From Tamlana sp. 2_MG-2023 (GTDB lineage Bacteria; Bacteroidota; Bacteroidia; Flavobacteriales; Flavobacteriaceae), in the NCBI RefSeq assembly GCF_030548465.1, contig NZ_JAUOSF010000001.1:615375-679374 (forward strand): a stretch of 64,000 nt of DNA. Direction: 5' to 3'. How positions within the stretch are numbered: the first letter of the stretch is position 1; each line of letters starts with the position of its first letter. Below are positions 1-9,179 of this stretch, one piece after another. The notes beneath the pieces were generated by a model. The model was not told where the DNA came from and made no database searches. It saw nothing but the letters and a program-made list of their open reading frames with translations. The translations under genes and the position numbers were made by a program.

Positions 1-1
1 C

Positions 2-472
2 AATGTACCAGGAAGAACTTCAAAAAACATCGAAGCAGAAACAACGATAAGGTTAGCAAACGATTTTAAAAATGTTGTTGGTGTTAAGGAGGCTGGAAAT
101 AGCATGTCTCAATACTATGACTTAATCAAAAACAAACCGGAAGACTTTTTAATTATTTCTGGAGATGACGATTTAGCTTTAGGCGTTGTTTTAGCAGGAG
201 GAGCAGGAGTTATTTCTGTAATCGGACAAGGTTTTCCAAAGGAGTTTTCTGAAATGATTCGTTTAGGGTTAAAAGGGGAGTCTAAAGAAGCTTTTAAACT
301 TCATTTTAAATTGATTGATGTTATTGGTCTTATCTTTGAAGAGAATAATCCAGCGGGTATAAAAGGTGTTTTTGAAGCTTTAGATTTATGTAGAGATAGC
401 GTTAGGTTGCCACTTGTTCCAGCATCAGATGCTTTAAAAACGAAGATTGCAGCATTTGTAAATAACTATTAG
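2..472 (+). CDS. dapA: 4-hydroxy-tetrahydrodipicolinate synthase, C-terminal part (5' end outside window)
   Basis: DapA condenses pyruvate with aspartate semialdehyde in the lysine/diaminopimelate pathway. The reading frame is open from base 2 and begins NVPGRTS, the conserved DapA block. GVKEAGN follows, containing the Schiff-base lysine that binds pyruvate, and then the ISGDDDLAL segment of the TIM barrel. About 156 residues are present, roughly the second half of a normal ~295-residue enzyme. The first ATG inside the window (position 104) is internal to the protein, not a start. The stop is followed by ~120 bp before bamD. The identification rests on motif recognition and is firm. Confidence 0.93.
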   Translation, partial: NVPGRTSKNIEAETTIRLANDFKNVVGVKEAGNSMSQYYDLIKNKPEDFLIISGDDDLALGVVLAGGAGVISVIGQGFPKEFSEMIRLGLKGESKEAFKLHFKLIDVIGLIFEENNPAGIKGVFEALDLCRDSVRLPLVPASDALKTKIAAFVNNY

Positions 473-564
473 TAGTGTTAAATATAACTTAAACCTTGAA
501 TTTGGTGAGGTTAAGCAATTACTTTAGCTTTGAAATTATATTTTTAAAATCCATATTAATCACT

Positions 565-572
565 TAATTTTG
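565..572 (+). promoter_or_regulatory. Putative -7 element for bamD
   Basis: TAATTTTG fits the Bacteroidota -7 consensus TAnnTTTG and lies 18 nt before the bamD ATG. I could not see a convincing -33 TTG at the usual ~19-20 nt distance, so this is a weak call. Confidence 0.35.
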
Positions 573-590
573 CATTCTGTTTAAAAATTT

Positions 591-1391
591 ATGAACAAGC
601 TTTTTTATTTATTAGTAGTATTCACAGTTTTAACAAGTTGTAGCGAATATCACAAGACTTTGAAGGCGGAAGATATTTCCGAAAAATTCAAAATGGGAGA
701 AACGTTATATAATGAGGGCGAGTATAATAAAGCTAACACGCTTTTTGCTCAAATAGTACCGAATTATAGGGGGAAACCTCAAGCCGAAAAATTAATGTAT
801 CTGTATGCAAAGTCATATTATTATATAAAGGATTATTATGTTGCAGGTTATCAATTAGAAAAGTTTGCATCAAGTTATCCTAAAAGTGAAAAATTAGAGG
901 AAGCTTCTTTTTTAAGTGCAAAAAGTTATTATTTACTATCACCAGTGTATAGTAAAGATCAAAGTCAAACTACCGAAGCGATTGAAAAGCTTCAGGAGTT
1001 TATCAACTTGTTTCCAGAATCTGAGTATGTTTCAGAGGCTAACGCACTAACAAAGGAATTATCTATTAAATTAGAAAAGAAAGCTTTTGAAATAGCTAAG
1101 CAGTACAATACAATTTCAGATTTTGAAGCGGCTATGAAGTCGTTTGATAATTTTATATTTGAAAATCCAGGATCTACGTTTCTAGAAGATGCCTATTTTT
1201 ACAAGTTCGATTCAGCTTATAAATTGGCTATCAATAGTATCGAAAGAAAGAAAAAGACGCGTTTAGAAACTGCGGAAGAATATTATATTGAGTTCAAGAA
1301 AGATTATGCCGATTCTAAATATCAGGAAGATGTTGAAGATATGGCAGAAGAATTAAAAGAAGAATTAGAAAATTACAGCTCACAAAGTTAA
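591..1391 (+). CDS. bamD: Outer membrane protein assembly factor BamD (lipoprotein)
   Basis: BamD is the essential lipoprotein partner of BamA in beta-barrel assembly at the periplasmic face of the outer membrane. The N-terminus is a lipoprotein signal with the lipobox ending at Cys17 (LTSC). Tetratricopeptide-like helical pairs follow, for example around residues 35-75 (ETLYNEGEYNKA) and 80-120, which is the BamD/YfiO arrangement. The 266-residue length is typical. It is the first gene of a short run with rpoZ (12 nt downstream) and coaBC. The C-terminus is acidic and glutamate-rich. Confidence 0.88.
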   Translation: MNKLFYLLVVFTVLTSCSEYHKTLKAEDISEKFKMGETLYNEGEYNKANTLFAQIVPNYRGKPQAEKLMYLYAKSYYYIKDYYVAGYQLEKFASSYPKSEKLEEASFLSAKSYYLLSPVYSKDQSQTTEAIEKLQEFINLFPESEYVSEANALTKELSIKLEKKAFEIAKQYNTISDFEAAMKSFDNFIFENPGSTFLEDAYFYKFDSAYKLAINSIERKKKTRLETAEEYYIEFKKDYADSKYQEDVEDMAEELKEELENYSSQS

Positions 1392-1403
1392 ATACAATTA
1401 CAA

Positions 1404-1733
1404 ATGGATTTAAAAAAAACCAACGCTCCGGTTAATACAATTACTTACGATAGAAATCAAATAGATGAGCCAACAGAGAACATCTATGAGTCAATTTCTA
1501 TTATCGCAAGACGTGCAGAGCAAATTAATACAGAGATTAAAAAGGAACTTATTGATAAGTTAGAAGAATTTGCTACTTACAATGATAGTCTTGAAGAAAT
1601 CTTTGAAAACAAAGAGCAAATTGAGGTGTCTAAATTTTACGAAAAGTTACCTAAACCTCATGCGTTAGCTGTTCAAGAATGGTTAACTGATAAAATTTAT
1701 TTTAGAAATACTGAGGAAGATTCTCAGGAATAA
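1404..1733 (+). CDS. rpoZ: DNA-directed RNA polymerase omega subunit (Rpb6-like)
   Basis: This is a 109-residue protein with the ENIYESISIIARRAEQIN segment characteristic of the omega/Rpb6 fold in Bacteroidota. Omega binds the beta' subunit and helps RNA polymerase assembly. The sequence is diverged from proteobacterial omega, so the call depends on this segment plus context: it lies between bamD and coaBC, an arrangement common in this phylum and one in which rpoZ and coaBC are often neighbours in bacteria generally. It starts 12 nt after bamD and ends 9 nt before coaBC, consistent with co-transcription. Confidence 0.8.
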   Translation: MDLKKTNAPVNTITYDRNQIDEPTENIYESISIIARRAEQINTEIKKELIDKLEEFATYNDSLEEIFENKEQIEVSKFYEKLPKPHALAVQEWLTDKIYFRNTEEDSQE

Positions 1734-1742
1734 TTTCTTTAT

Positions 1743-2948
1743 ATGAGTATATTAAGCGGCAAAAACATACTGTTAGGCATTACGGGTGGTATTGCCGCTT
1801 ATAAAACAGCCTCACTTGTAAGGTTGTTTGTAAAATCTGGTGCAAACGTGAAGGTGGTTATGACCCCTGCTTCTAAAGAGTTTGTAACACCTTTAACATT
1901 ATCTACACTTTCTAAAAATCCTGTCTATTCATCTTTTACAAATGAAGATGAAGATACTGCTGTTTGGAATAGTCATGTGGATTTAGGACTTTGGGCTGAC
2001 TTCTTAGTAGTGGCTCCTGCTACAGCTAATACACTTTCAAAAATGGCCAATGGGGTTTGCGATAATTTATTATTAGCAACCTATTTGTCGGCTAAATGCC
2101 CTGTTTATTATGCGCCTGCCATGGATTTGGATATGTATAAACACCCAACTACAGCACAATCCTTTGAGAAATTAAACGACTTTAATAATATTATGATTCC
2201 TGCCACTAGCGGTGAGTTAGCCAGTGGTTTAGTTGGAGAAGGTCGCATGGCAGAGCCAGAAGATATTATCAGTTTTATTGAAAATGATATTTTAGGCAAA
2301 TTACCCTTACGCGGAAAAAAAATACTAATTACCGCCGGCCCAACCTACGAAGCTATCGATCCTGTACGTTTTATAGGAAACCATTCAAGCGGGAAAATGG
2401 GCTTTGAAATTGCTAAAGAAGCCGCTAATTTAGGTGCAGAAGTCATTTTAGTTACGGGACCAACCTCTCAAACAGTTTCTCATAGTTTAATAAAAGTTAT
2501 CCCAGTAGTAAGTGGCCAAGACATGTACAACGCTGTTCATGATCATTTTCAATCGGCAGATGTGGCCATCCTTTCTGCTGCAGTGGCCGATTATAAGCCA
2601 AAAGAAGTCGCTGTTGAGAAAATAAAAAAGAACAGTACGTCGTTAACATTAGAGCTGGAGAAAACTAAAGATATTTTAGCATCTATAGGATCTATTAAAA
2701 AACAACAGTATTTAGTTGGTTTTGCTTTAGAAACTCAAGATGAGCTTGAAAATGCAAAAGGAAAATTAAAAAGAAAGAATTTAAATTTAATTGTTTTAAA
2801 TTCGTTAAACGATAAAGGTGCTGGATTTAAAGGCGATACGAATAAAGTAACTTTTATTGATGATGAAAATAAAATTACTGCATTTGAATTGAAATCAAAA
2901 GCAGAAGTTGCTTCAGACTTATTAAATAAAATAATATCACATATTTAA
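1743..2948 (+). CDS. coaBC: Bifunctional phosphopantothenoylcysteine decarboxylase / phosphopantothenate-cysteine ligase
   Basis: CoaBC makes 4'-phosphopantetheine for coenzyme A: the ligase half joins cysteine to phosphopantothenate and the FMN-dependent half decarboxylates the product. The N-terminal flavoprotein domain (about residues 1-180) shows GGIAAYK, the NSHVDL histidine region, the substrate-binding PATANT motif and the NGVCDNLL segment. The C-terminal ligase domain (about 187-400) starts ITAGPTYE and contains NHSSGKMG and AAVADYKPK. The 401-residue length is normal. The stop codon overlaps the start of the next gene (ATTTAATG). coaE, which acts later in the same pathway, lies 5.6 kb downstream. 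Confidence 0.95.
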   Translation: MSILSGKNILLGITGGIAAYKTASLVRLFVKSGANVKVVMTPASKEFVTPLTLSTLSKNPVYSSFTNEDEDTAVWNSHVDLGLWADFLVVAPATANTLSKMANGVCDNLLLATYLSAKCPVYYAPAMDLDMYKHPTTAQSFEKLNDFNNIMIPATSGELASGLVGEGRMAEPEDIISFIENDILGKLPLRGKKILITAGPTYEAIDPVRFIGNHSSGKMGFEIAKEAANLGAEVILVTGPTSQTVSHSLIKVIPVVSGQDMYNAVHDHFQSADVAILSAAVADYKPKEVAVEKIKKNSTSLTLELEKTKDILASIGSIKKQQYLVGFALETQDELENAKGKLKRKNLNLIVLNSLNDKGAGFKGDTNKVTFIDDENKITAFELKSKAEVASDLLNKIISHI

Positions 2949-3835
2949 TGCGTAACCTACTCATTTTAGTATTACTTTTTTTAGGATTTCAAGGTTTTTC
3001 ACAAGAACTAAACTGCAACGTTGTGGTTAACGCACAGCAAACAGGCAATGAAAACTTTCCTATTTTTAAAACCCTGGAAAAACAAATTACAGAGTTTATA
3101 AATAATACAAAGTGGACTAGTAAAATCTACAAACCTCAAGAGCGTATTAATTGTAGTATGGTAATTAACCTGAGCAATTATAGCGGTGAGTCGTTTCAAG
3201 GCACCATTCAAGTACAATCGTCACGACCAATTTACGGATCTTCATACAGCACGCCAGTTTATAACTTTAATGATAAAGATTTTAATTTTAATTATTTAGA
3301 ATTTCAAAATATCATTTACAATCCTACGCAGTTTGAATCCAATTTAATTTCAGTTTTGGCATTCCATGTTTATATGGTTTTAGCTTTGGATGCGGATACG
3401 TTTTCAGAAAATGGCGGACAAGAATTTTATAAACAAGCACAAGTGATTACTAATTACTCGCAACAAGGTAATTATAAGGGCTGGAAATTAGAAGATGGTC
3501 TACAAAGTAGGTTTGCTTTAATTGATAATATTTTATCGCCAACCTTTAAGGAATTTCGATCTGTTTTGTACGATTATCACAGAAAAGGATTGGATGAAAT
3601 GCACACGAATGTAAAAGCAGGCAAGGAAGCTATCGCTGCAAGTTTACTAGAATTTAAAGCGATGAATAACCGTCGTCCAAATTCATTTTTATTACGTGTG
3701 TTTTTTGATGCGAAATCGGATGAAATTGAAGATATCTTTACTGAGGGACCAAACGTTAATATTTCTGAAGTAAAAGAAACGCTCCAAAAAGTTGCCCCAA
3801 TGTACACCAGTAAATGGCAAAGTATTAAGTTTTAA
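2948..3835 (+). CDS. DUF4835 family exported protein
   Basis: This is a 295-residue protein with a cleavable signal peptide (MRNLLILVLLFLGFQGFSQ). The ELNCNVVVNAQQTGN start and the overall layout match the DUF4835 family, which is widespread in Bacteroidota and usually encoded between coaBC and recN, as here. No biochemical function is known to me. The protein is probably periplasmic or outer-membrane associated. Its start overlaps the last base of the coaBC stop codon, so the two are likely translationally coupled. Confidence 0.82.
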   Translation: MRNLLILVLLFLGFQGFSQELNCNVVVNAQQTGNENFPIFKTLEKQITEFINNTKWTSKIYKPQERINCSMVINLSNYSGESFQGTIQVQSSRPIYGSSYSTPVYNFNDKDFNFNYLEFQNIIYNPTQFESNLISVLAFHVYMVLALDADTFSENGGQEFYKQAQVITNYSQQGNYKGWKLEDGLQSRFALIDNILSPTFKEFRSVLYDYHRKGLDEMHTNVKAGKEAIAASLLEFKAMNNRRPNSFLLRVFFDAKSDEIEDIFTEGPNVNISEVKETLQKVAPMYTSKWQSIKF

Positions 3836-3900
3836 TTCTTCGGTTTTATCACGTCCATTTCACTATATTTATTTTTTGATTTTTAATACTACTAATAGCC

Positions 3901-5553
3901 TTGCTTACATCTCTTTCAATAAAAAATTACGCTTTAATCGACGCGATGCAAGTCGATTTTAACAACGGATTCTCAATCATAACCGGTGAAACTGGAGCGG
4001 GAAAATCTATTTTGTTAGGTGGTTTATCTCTTATTTTAGGAAAACGTGCCGATTTGAGCAGTCTAAAAGATGCTTCAGAAAAATGTATTATTGAAGCCGT
4101 TTTCGATGTGTCTAATTACAAATTAAAAGCCCTTTTTGAGGCTGAAGATTTCGATTATGATGCCAATACAATTATCCGAAGAGAAATTTTACCTTCCGGA
4201 AAATCTAGGGCCTTTGTTAATGATTCGCCTGTAAACTTAGCGAGTTTGCAAGTTTTAGGAGAACGTTTAATCGATATTCATTCGCAGCACCAAACCATGC
4301 AACTAACGAGTAACGATTTTCAGTTTCAGGTTATTGATGCCTTAGCTAATAATGACGAGGATTTACAAGGGTATAGGTTAGAGTTGAAGGCTTATAAAAA
4401 ACTTCAAAAGCAATTAGATGAATTATTAGTTTTTAAAGCTGAAGCCATTAAAGAACATGATTATAATTCATTTTTATTAAATGAATTGGTTGAAGCTAAA
4501 TTGGTTGAAGGCGAGTTAGGAACTTTAGAGGAAGAATACGAAACTTTAAACAATATAGAAGGGGTAAAGGAAAATCTAGCTGAAGCTTATCAATTATTAG
4601 AAGATGAGCAAATAGGGGTGATTTCATCGCTAACAGCTTTAAAAAATGTATTTCAAAAATTAGCAGGTTATTCTTCAAAATACAATACTTTATTTGAACG
4701 CGCGAATAGCAGTTTAATTGAAATGGATGATTTATTTGGTGAAGTAAACGACTTTCAAGAAGGTTTGGAAGCCGATCCAAATAGACTGGAAGTCGTTGAT
4801 GCTAAATTGAAAACCCTTCATAGTTTGATGCAAAAACATGTGTCAACAACCGTTTCAGAATTAATTGAAATTAGAGATCAACTCGACGAAAAGGTTTCAG
4901 TAACAGAGAATTTAGATGAAACCATTCAGAAAAAAGAAAAAGAAATAGCTACCCAAGAAGCTGTTCTAAATAAAATAGCTAAAAGTATTCATGTTAAACG
5001 AACTGATGTCATTCCTGAGTTAAAATCGCAATTAGAAATTATTTTAACGAGCTTAGGGATGCCTAATGCTCAATTTAAAATAGAGGCTAATTTTAGCAAA
5101 GAATTTTTTGCAAACGGTAAGGATAAACTGGACTTTTTGTTTTCAGCAAACAAAGGCGGTAGTTTTAATGAATTAAAAAAAGCAGCCTCAGGCGGGGAAT
5201 TGTCAAGAATTATGCTGGCTATTAAATCAGTTTTAGCGAAGTACATTCAATTGCCAACCATGATGTTTGATGAGATCGATACTGGAGTTTCTGGTGAGAT
5301 TTCGAATAAAATGGGGGATATCATGCTAGAAATGAGTAAAACGATGCAAGTGTTTTCTATTACACATTTACCTCAAATTGCAGCAAAAGGCCATTCACAT
5401 TTCAAGGTATATAAAGAGGATGTGGATAACCAAACACAAACGAATTTGATCAAGTTAAACCATGACGAGCGTATTGTAGAAATAGCGCAAATGTTAGGCG
5501 GTAAAGAAATGTCGTCATCAGCTATTGCACATGCTAAAGAATTACTCAATTAA
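3901..5553 (+). CDS. recN: DNA repair protein RecN
   Basis: RecN is an SMC-like ATPase that acts in recombinational repair of double-strand breaks. The 550-residue sequence shows the Walker A motif GETGAGKS near residue 30, a long coiled-coil middle (roughly 150-380), the ABC signature SGGELSRIMLA, and Walker B MMFDEIDTGVSG near residue 455. The start is unusual. The N-terminal sequence LTSLSIKNYALID is conserved, but no in-frame ATG precedes it and an in-frame TGA lies at 3877-3879, so initiation is probably at TTG 3901. It follows the DUF4835 gene by 65 nt. Confidence 0.94.
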   Translation: MLTSLSIKNYALIDAMQVDFNNGFSIITGETGAGKSILLGGLSLILGKRADLSSLKDASEKCIIEAVFDVSNYKLKALFEAEDFDYDANTIIRREILPSGKSRAFVNDSPVNLASLQVLGERLIDIHSQHQTMQLTSNDFQFQVIDALANNDEDLQGYRLELKAYKKLQKQLDELLVFKAEAIKEHDYNSFLLNELVEAKLVEGELGTLEEEYETLNNIEGVKENLAEAYQLLEDEQIGVISSLTALKNVFQKLAGYSSKYNTLFERANSSLIEMDDLFGEVNDFQEGLEADPNRLEVVDAKLKTLHSLMQKHVSTTVSELIEIRDQLDEKVSVTENLDETIQKKEKEIATQEAVLNKIAKSIHVKRTDVIPELKSQLEIILTSLGMPNAQFKIEANFSKEFFANGKDKLDFLFSANKGGSFNELKKAASGGELSRIMLAIKSVLAKYIQLPTMMFDEIDTGVSGEISNKMGDIMLEMSKTMQVFSITHLPQIAAKGHSHFKVYKEDVDNQTQTNLIKLNHDERIVEIAQMLGGKEMSSSAIAHAKELLN

Positions 5554-5557
5554 TTAC

Positions 5558-5565
5558 TATCTTTG
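5558..5565 (+). promoter_or_regulatory. Putative -7 element for fabI
   Basis: TATCTTTG matches TAnnTTTG and lies 38 nt before the fabI ATG, just past the recN stop. No clear -33 TTG is present at the expected spacing. Confidence 0.4.
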
Positions 5566-5603
5566 TCGCCAAAATAATTTTATAAAAACAAGAAACGAGA
5601 TAT

Positions 5604-6425
5604 ATGTACAACTTATTAAAAGGAAAGAAAGGGATCATTTTTGGAGCATTAGACTCAAATTCAATTGCTTGGAAAACTGCAGAACGCGTTCATGAAGAAG
5701 GTGGTGAGTTTGTATTAACCAATGCGCCTGTTGCTATGCGAATGGGGCAAATTAATGAATTAGCTGAAAAAACTGGTTCTCAAATTATTCCTGCAGATGC
5801 TACATCTCTTGAAGACCTACAAAATCTTGTAGATAAGTCTATGGAAATTTTAGGTGGTAAAATTGATTTTGTGTTACATTCTATCGGAATGTCTATAAAT
5901 GTTAGAAAAGGAAATCATTATACCAATCAAAATTACGATTTCACTCAAAAAGGAACAGATGTTTCAGCTATGTCATTCCATAAAGTTATGCAGACACTTT
6001 ATAAGTCTGATGCTATGAATGAGTGGGGTAGTATCGTTGCTTTAAGCTATATGGCTGCACAACGTGTTTTTCCAGATTATAACGATATGGCTGATAATAA
6101 AGCTTATCTAGAAAGTATCGCGCGTAGTTTTGGTTATTTCTTCGGAAAAGAAAAAAACGTTAGAGTAAATACAATTTCTCAATCGCCAACTCCAACAACT
6201 GCTGGTAGCGGTGTTAAAGGTTTTGATGGTTTTATTTCTTATGCTGATAAAATGTCGCCACTAGGAAATGCAACAGCTTTAGATTGTGCAAACTATACCG
6301 TGTCTCTGTTCAGTGATTTAACAAAACGTGTGACTTTGCAAAACCTTTATAATGATGGAGGATTCAGTAACATGGGTGTTAGTACAGCTGTTATGAGCGC
6401 TTTTGTAGAGAATGAAACGAAATAA
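5604..6425 (+). CDS. fabI: Enoyl-[acyl-carrier-protein] reductase (NADH), FabI type
   Basis: FabI reduces enoyl-ACP in the last step of each fatty-acid elongation cycle. It belongs to the short-chain dehydrogenase superfamily but has the FabI-type nucleotide-binding start (KGIIFGALDSNSIAWKTA) instead of TGxxxGxG. The catalytic pattern Y-x6-Y-x6-K is visible as YMAAQRVFPDY followed by NDMADNK. The 273 residues are the usual length. It is followed by a good terminator at 6444-6470, so it appears to be transcribed alone. Confidence 0.94.
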   Translation: MYNLLKGKKGIIFGALDSNSIAWKTAERVHEEGGEFVLTNAPVAMRMGQINELAEKTGSQIIPADATSLEDLQNLVDKSMEILGGKIDFVLHSIGMSINVRKGNHYTNQNYDFTQKGTDVSAMSFHKVMQTLYKSDAMNEWGSIVALSYMAAQRVFPDYNDMADNKAYLESIARSFGYFFGKEKNVRVNTISQSPTPTTAGSGVKGFDGFISYADKMSPLGNATALDCANYTVSLFSDLTKRVTLQNLYNDGGFSNMGVSTAVMSAFVENETK

Positions 6426-6443
6426 AAAATATACTTTTTAATG

Positions 6444-6470
6444 AAAGCCACCTTTATTGGTGGCTTTTTT
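6444..6470 (+). terminator. Rho-independent terminator of fabI
   Basis: A nine-base-pair stem AAAGCCACC / GGTGGCTTT with a 6-nt loop, followed by a T run, lies 19 nt after the fabI stop. Confidence 0.85.
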
Positions 6471-6555
6471 GTTTTTAAAACTTACTCTGATTGTGCAGCT
6501 TTTTTAATTTGAAATAACTTAATCTATTATAATATATAATTGACGCTGCTTTCTT

Positions 6556-6563
6556 TATTTTTG
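6556..6563 (+). promoter_or_regulatory. -7 element abutting the glycosyltransferase start codon
   Basis: TATTTTTG matches TAnnTTTG and ends exactly 4 nt before the ATG at 6568. Transcription would then begin at or next to the start codon, giving a leaderless mRNA. The same spacing is seen before three other genes in this window (9180, 20423 minus, 39237 minus). Confidence 0.45.
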
Positions 6564-6567
6564 TAAA

Positions 6568-7569
6568 ATGACTGTGCAATATTCATTTATCATTCCGGTA
6601 TATAATCGTCCAGATGAGATTCAAGAACTTTTAGAGAGTTTTGAAGCTTTAGAAGGAAATATGCCTTTTGAAGTTGTTATTGTCGAAGACGGCTCAACAT
6701 TATCTTCAGAGGCCGTTGTGAAAACCTTTCAAAACAAGCTGAATATTGCTTACTATTTTAAGCAAAATTCTGGACCTGGAGATTCTAGAAATTATGGTAT
6801 GCAAAAGGCGGAAGGGAATTACTTTATTATCCTAGATTCAGATTGTATTTTACCTAAACACTATTTAATTGAAGTTGAAAAAAGCTTGAAAACGGAATAT
6901 GTGGATTGTTTTGGTGGGCCAGATGCAGCTCATGAGTCCTTTTCAAATCTTCAAAAAGCGATAAATTTCGCTATGACTTCTTTCATAACCACAGGAGGAA
7001 TAAGAGGAAAAAAAGGAAGTGTTGATAAATTTCAACCCCGAAGTTTCAATATGGGGCTTTCAAAGGCAGCGTTTGAGGCTTCCAAAGGTTTTGGTAAGAT
7101 TCATCCAGGTGAAGATCCAGATTTGTCCATTCGTTTATGGAATTTAGGATATCAAACGAAACTTATATCTGAAGCTTTCGTGTATCACAAGCGTAGGATT
7201 TCATGGAAAAATTTTTATGTGCAAGTGAATAAATTCGGACTTGTACGACCGATTCTGAACGTGTGGCATCCCTCAACAAAAAAACTAACGTATTGGTTTC
7301 CTTTAGTTTTTAGTTTAGGTTTAGTGCTTGCTATAGGATTATGGTTTTTTAATATAAAATTCTTCATTGTATCGTATATGTTGTACTTTGTTATGGCGTT
7401 TACATTAGCACTTGTAAACTCAAAAAGTTTAATCGTTGCTTTATTGGCTATACCAGCTATTTTAATTCAATTTTTCGGTTACGGTTATGGTTTTATTAAA
7501 TCTACTTGGGTAGTTTCCGTATTAGGTAAAAACCCAGAATCGTATTTCCCAAAACTATTTTTCAAATAA
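6568..7569 (+). CDS. Family 2 glycosyltransferase with C-terminal membrane segments
   Basis: This 333-residue inverting glycosyltransferase has a GT-A fold. It shows the N-terminal SFIIPVYNRPDEI nucleotide-sugar-binding start, VEDGST, the metal-binding DSDC (DxD-like) near residue 91, and the GEDPDLSIRL acceptor-site motif (ED) near 190. Two or three hydrophobic segments follow at about 240-310, so it is membrane bound with a cytoplasmic catalytic domain. The acceptor is unknown; cell-envelope polysaccharide or lipid glycosylation is likely. The YbbR gene begins 1 nt after its stop, pointing to an operon with that gene and coaE. Confidence 0.85.
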   Translation: MTVQYSFIIPVYNRPDEIQELLESFEALEGNMPFEVVIVEDGSTLSSEAVVKTFQNKLNIAYYFKQNSGPGDSRNYGMQKAEGNYFIILDSDCILPKHYLIEVEKSLKTEYVDCFGGPDAAHESFSNLQKAINFAMTSFITTGGIRGKKGSVDKFQPRSFNMGLSKAAFEASKGFGKIHPGEDPDLSIRLWNLGYQTKLISEAFVYHKRRISWKNFYVQVNKFGLVRPILNVWHPSTKKLTYWFPLVFSLGLVLAIGLWFFNIKFFIVSYMLYFVMAFTLALVNSKSLIVALLAIPAILIQFFGYGYGFIKSTWVVSVLGKNPESYFPKLFFK

Positions 7570-7570
7570 T

Positions 7571-8530
7571 ATGCTTAACAAGTTAAGATCCAAAATACTA
7601 AGTTCTATTAAAAACAAAAGAATCAACGTATTTCTTGTGTTTCTGCTGTCGGCGTTTGTTATTTTAATTATATCAAAGCTTTCTAAAAGCTATACAGATA
7701 CTATTCCGTTTAAAATACAAAAGGTTAATATTCCGCAAGAATATGTGATTTTAGATGATTCTGTAAATATGGACATCACTTTAAAAACTCATGGTTTTAG
7801 ATGGTTAAAATATTACTTTACAGATCCTAAAGTAACAGTAGATTTTACAAACGATGTGCATAAGGAAAAGGATGTTTTTGTTTATAATAAAACCAAGGCT
7901 TTCTTAAAAAACACGCAGTTTGATAAAGAGGTTGAGCTTTTAAATTTAGCTCCTGAAAGGATAACCTTTAGGTATGGTGTGAATTTGGTGAAAAAAGTAC
8001 CGGTTAGAATAAAAGCTGATGTTAATTATAGTCTGGGTTATAATGCTTCTACAGATTTAGTAGTAGAACCAGACTCTGTGGTGGTGGTTGGAGCCGATAT
8101 ATTAGTGTCGAAAATTAAGTTCTTGGAAACTGAAGCAAAACAAATTAATGGGGTTAGAGCAAACTTGGATGAGCCGTTACTATTAAAGCTTCCTGAAAAT
8201 AAATCAGATTTAGATTTTTCAACTACAACCGTTCGATTAAAAGCTACGGTAGAAAAATTCACTGAGGGTACCCTAAAAATTCCTGTGCGTATTATAAATG
8301 CGCCTAAAAAGAGTGTTATTAAATTTTTTCCAAAAGAAGTTAGTGTTTCATACTATGTGAGTTTATCTGATTTTGAACAGATCTCAAAAAAGGACTTTGA
8401 AGTGATTTGCGATTTTAGCGATACTAGTGAAGATCAGACTTTTTTAATTCCAGAATTGGTAAAGGCACCAGAGCTTGCCAAGTATTCTAAAATTAATCAG
8501 CAACGTGTAGAATTTATTATTTCAAAATGA
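7571..8530 (+). CDS. YbbR/CdaR-like domain protein
   Basis: This is a 319-residue protein with one N-terminal membrane anchor (about residues 20-38, FLVFLLSAFVILII). Beta-rich repeats of the YbbR type follow in the extracytoplasmic region; one is the segment VPVRIKADVNYSLGYNAS and another begins LKIPVRIINAPKKS. In Firmicutes the related CdaR regulates the c-di-AMP synthase CdaA. No cdaA is present in this window, so that role is not shown here. The end overlaps the coaE start by 4 nt (ATGA), which indicates translational coupling. Confidence 0.78.
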   Translation: MLNKLRSKILSSIKNKRINVFLVFLLSAFVILIISKLSKSYTDTIPFKIQKVNIPQEYVILDDSVNMDITLKTHGFRWLKYYFTDPKVTVDFTNDVHKEKDVFVYNKTKAFLKNTQFDKEVELLNLAPERITFRYGVNLVKKVPVRIKADVNYSLGYNASTDLVVEPDSVVVVGADILVSKIKFLETEAKQINGVRANLDEPLLLKLPENKSDLDFSTTTVRLKATVEKFTEGTLKIPVRIINAPKKSVIKFFPKEVSVSYYVSLSDFEQISKKDFEVICDFSDTSEDQTFLIPELVKAPELAKYSKINQQRVEFIISK

Positions 8531-9117
8531 CCATAGTTGGACTTACAGGAGGTATAGGTAGCGGCAAAACGACAGTTGCTAAAATGTTTAATGAAGTGGG
8601 CATCCCTGTCTACATTGCTGATGTTGAGGCTAAAAAACTTATGAATGCATCTTCTGTTGTAAAACAAGAATTAATTGAGTTGTTTGGAGAAAATGCGTAT
8701 CTTAAGGAGGGTTTAAATAAACCATTCATTGCAAATATTATTTTCAATGATAAATCGTATTTACAGAAAATGAACGCTATTGTACATCCTAGGGTTGCCG
8801 AACATTTTGAGGCATGGGTCTTAGAACAACGTTCAGCCTATGTGATAAAAGAAGTGGCGATTTTATTTGAAAACGGTGGAGATAAGGCTTGTGATTATGT
8901 GATTAGTGTAACTGCTCCTAAAAGCATAAGAATGGAACGGGTATTAAAACGTGATGGAACTACGAAAGAAAAAATTGAAGCCATTATGAATAATCAATGG
9001 ACTGATGCAAAGAAAGTGACACTTTCAGATTTTGTGGTTTTTAACACTGTTTTAGAGGAAACTAAAAGACAAGTCCTAAATATTCATGAAGAAATTTTAA
9101 GAAATCTTAAATTTTAA
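8527..9117 (+). CDS. coaE: Dephospho-CoA kinase
   Basis: CoaE phosphorylates the 3'-hydroxyl of dephospho-CoA, the last step of coenzyme A synthesis. The 196-residue protein begins MTIVGLTGGIGSGKTT with a clear P-loop, followed by DVEAKKLM, the IVHPRV motif and ILFENG, all standard for the family. It overlaps the YbbR gene by 4 nt. Its proximity to coaBC (5.6 kb upstream) is loose and may not be functional. Confidence 0.95.
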   Translation: MTIVGLTGGIGSGKTTVAKMFNEVGIPVYIADVEAKKLMNASSVVKQELIELFGENAYLKEGLNKPFIANIIFNDKSYLQKMNAIVHPRVAEHFEAWVLEQRSAYVIKEVAILFENGGDKACDYVISVTAPKSIRMERVLKRDGTTKEKIEAIMNNQWTDAKKVTLSDFVVFNTVLEETKRQVLNIHEEILRNLKF

Positions 9118-9167
9118 CATTTTTGTTAATGTAAGGTTAAATGATAAGATTTTTAATGTTAAAATGT

Positions 9168-9175
9168 TAATTTTG
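9168..9175 (+). promoter_or_regulatory. -7 element abutting the sensor kinase start codon
   Basis: TAATTTTG matches TAnnTTTG and ends 4 nt before the ATG at 9180. This predicts a leaderless or nearly leaderless transcript for the two-component operon. Confidence 0.42.
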
Positions 9176-9179
9176 GGCA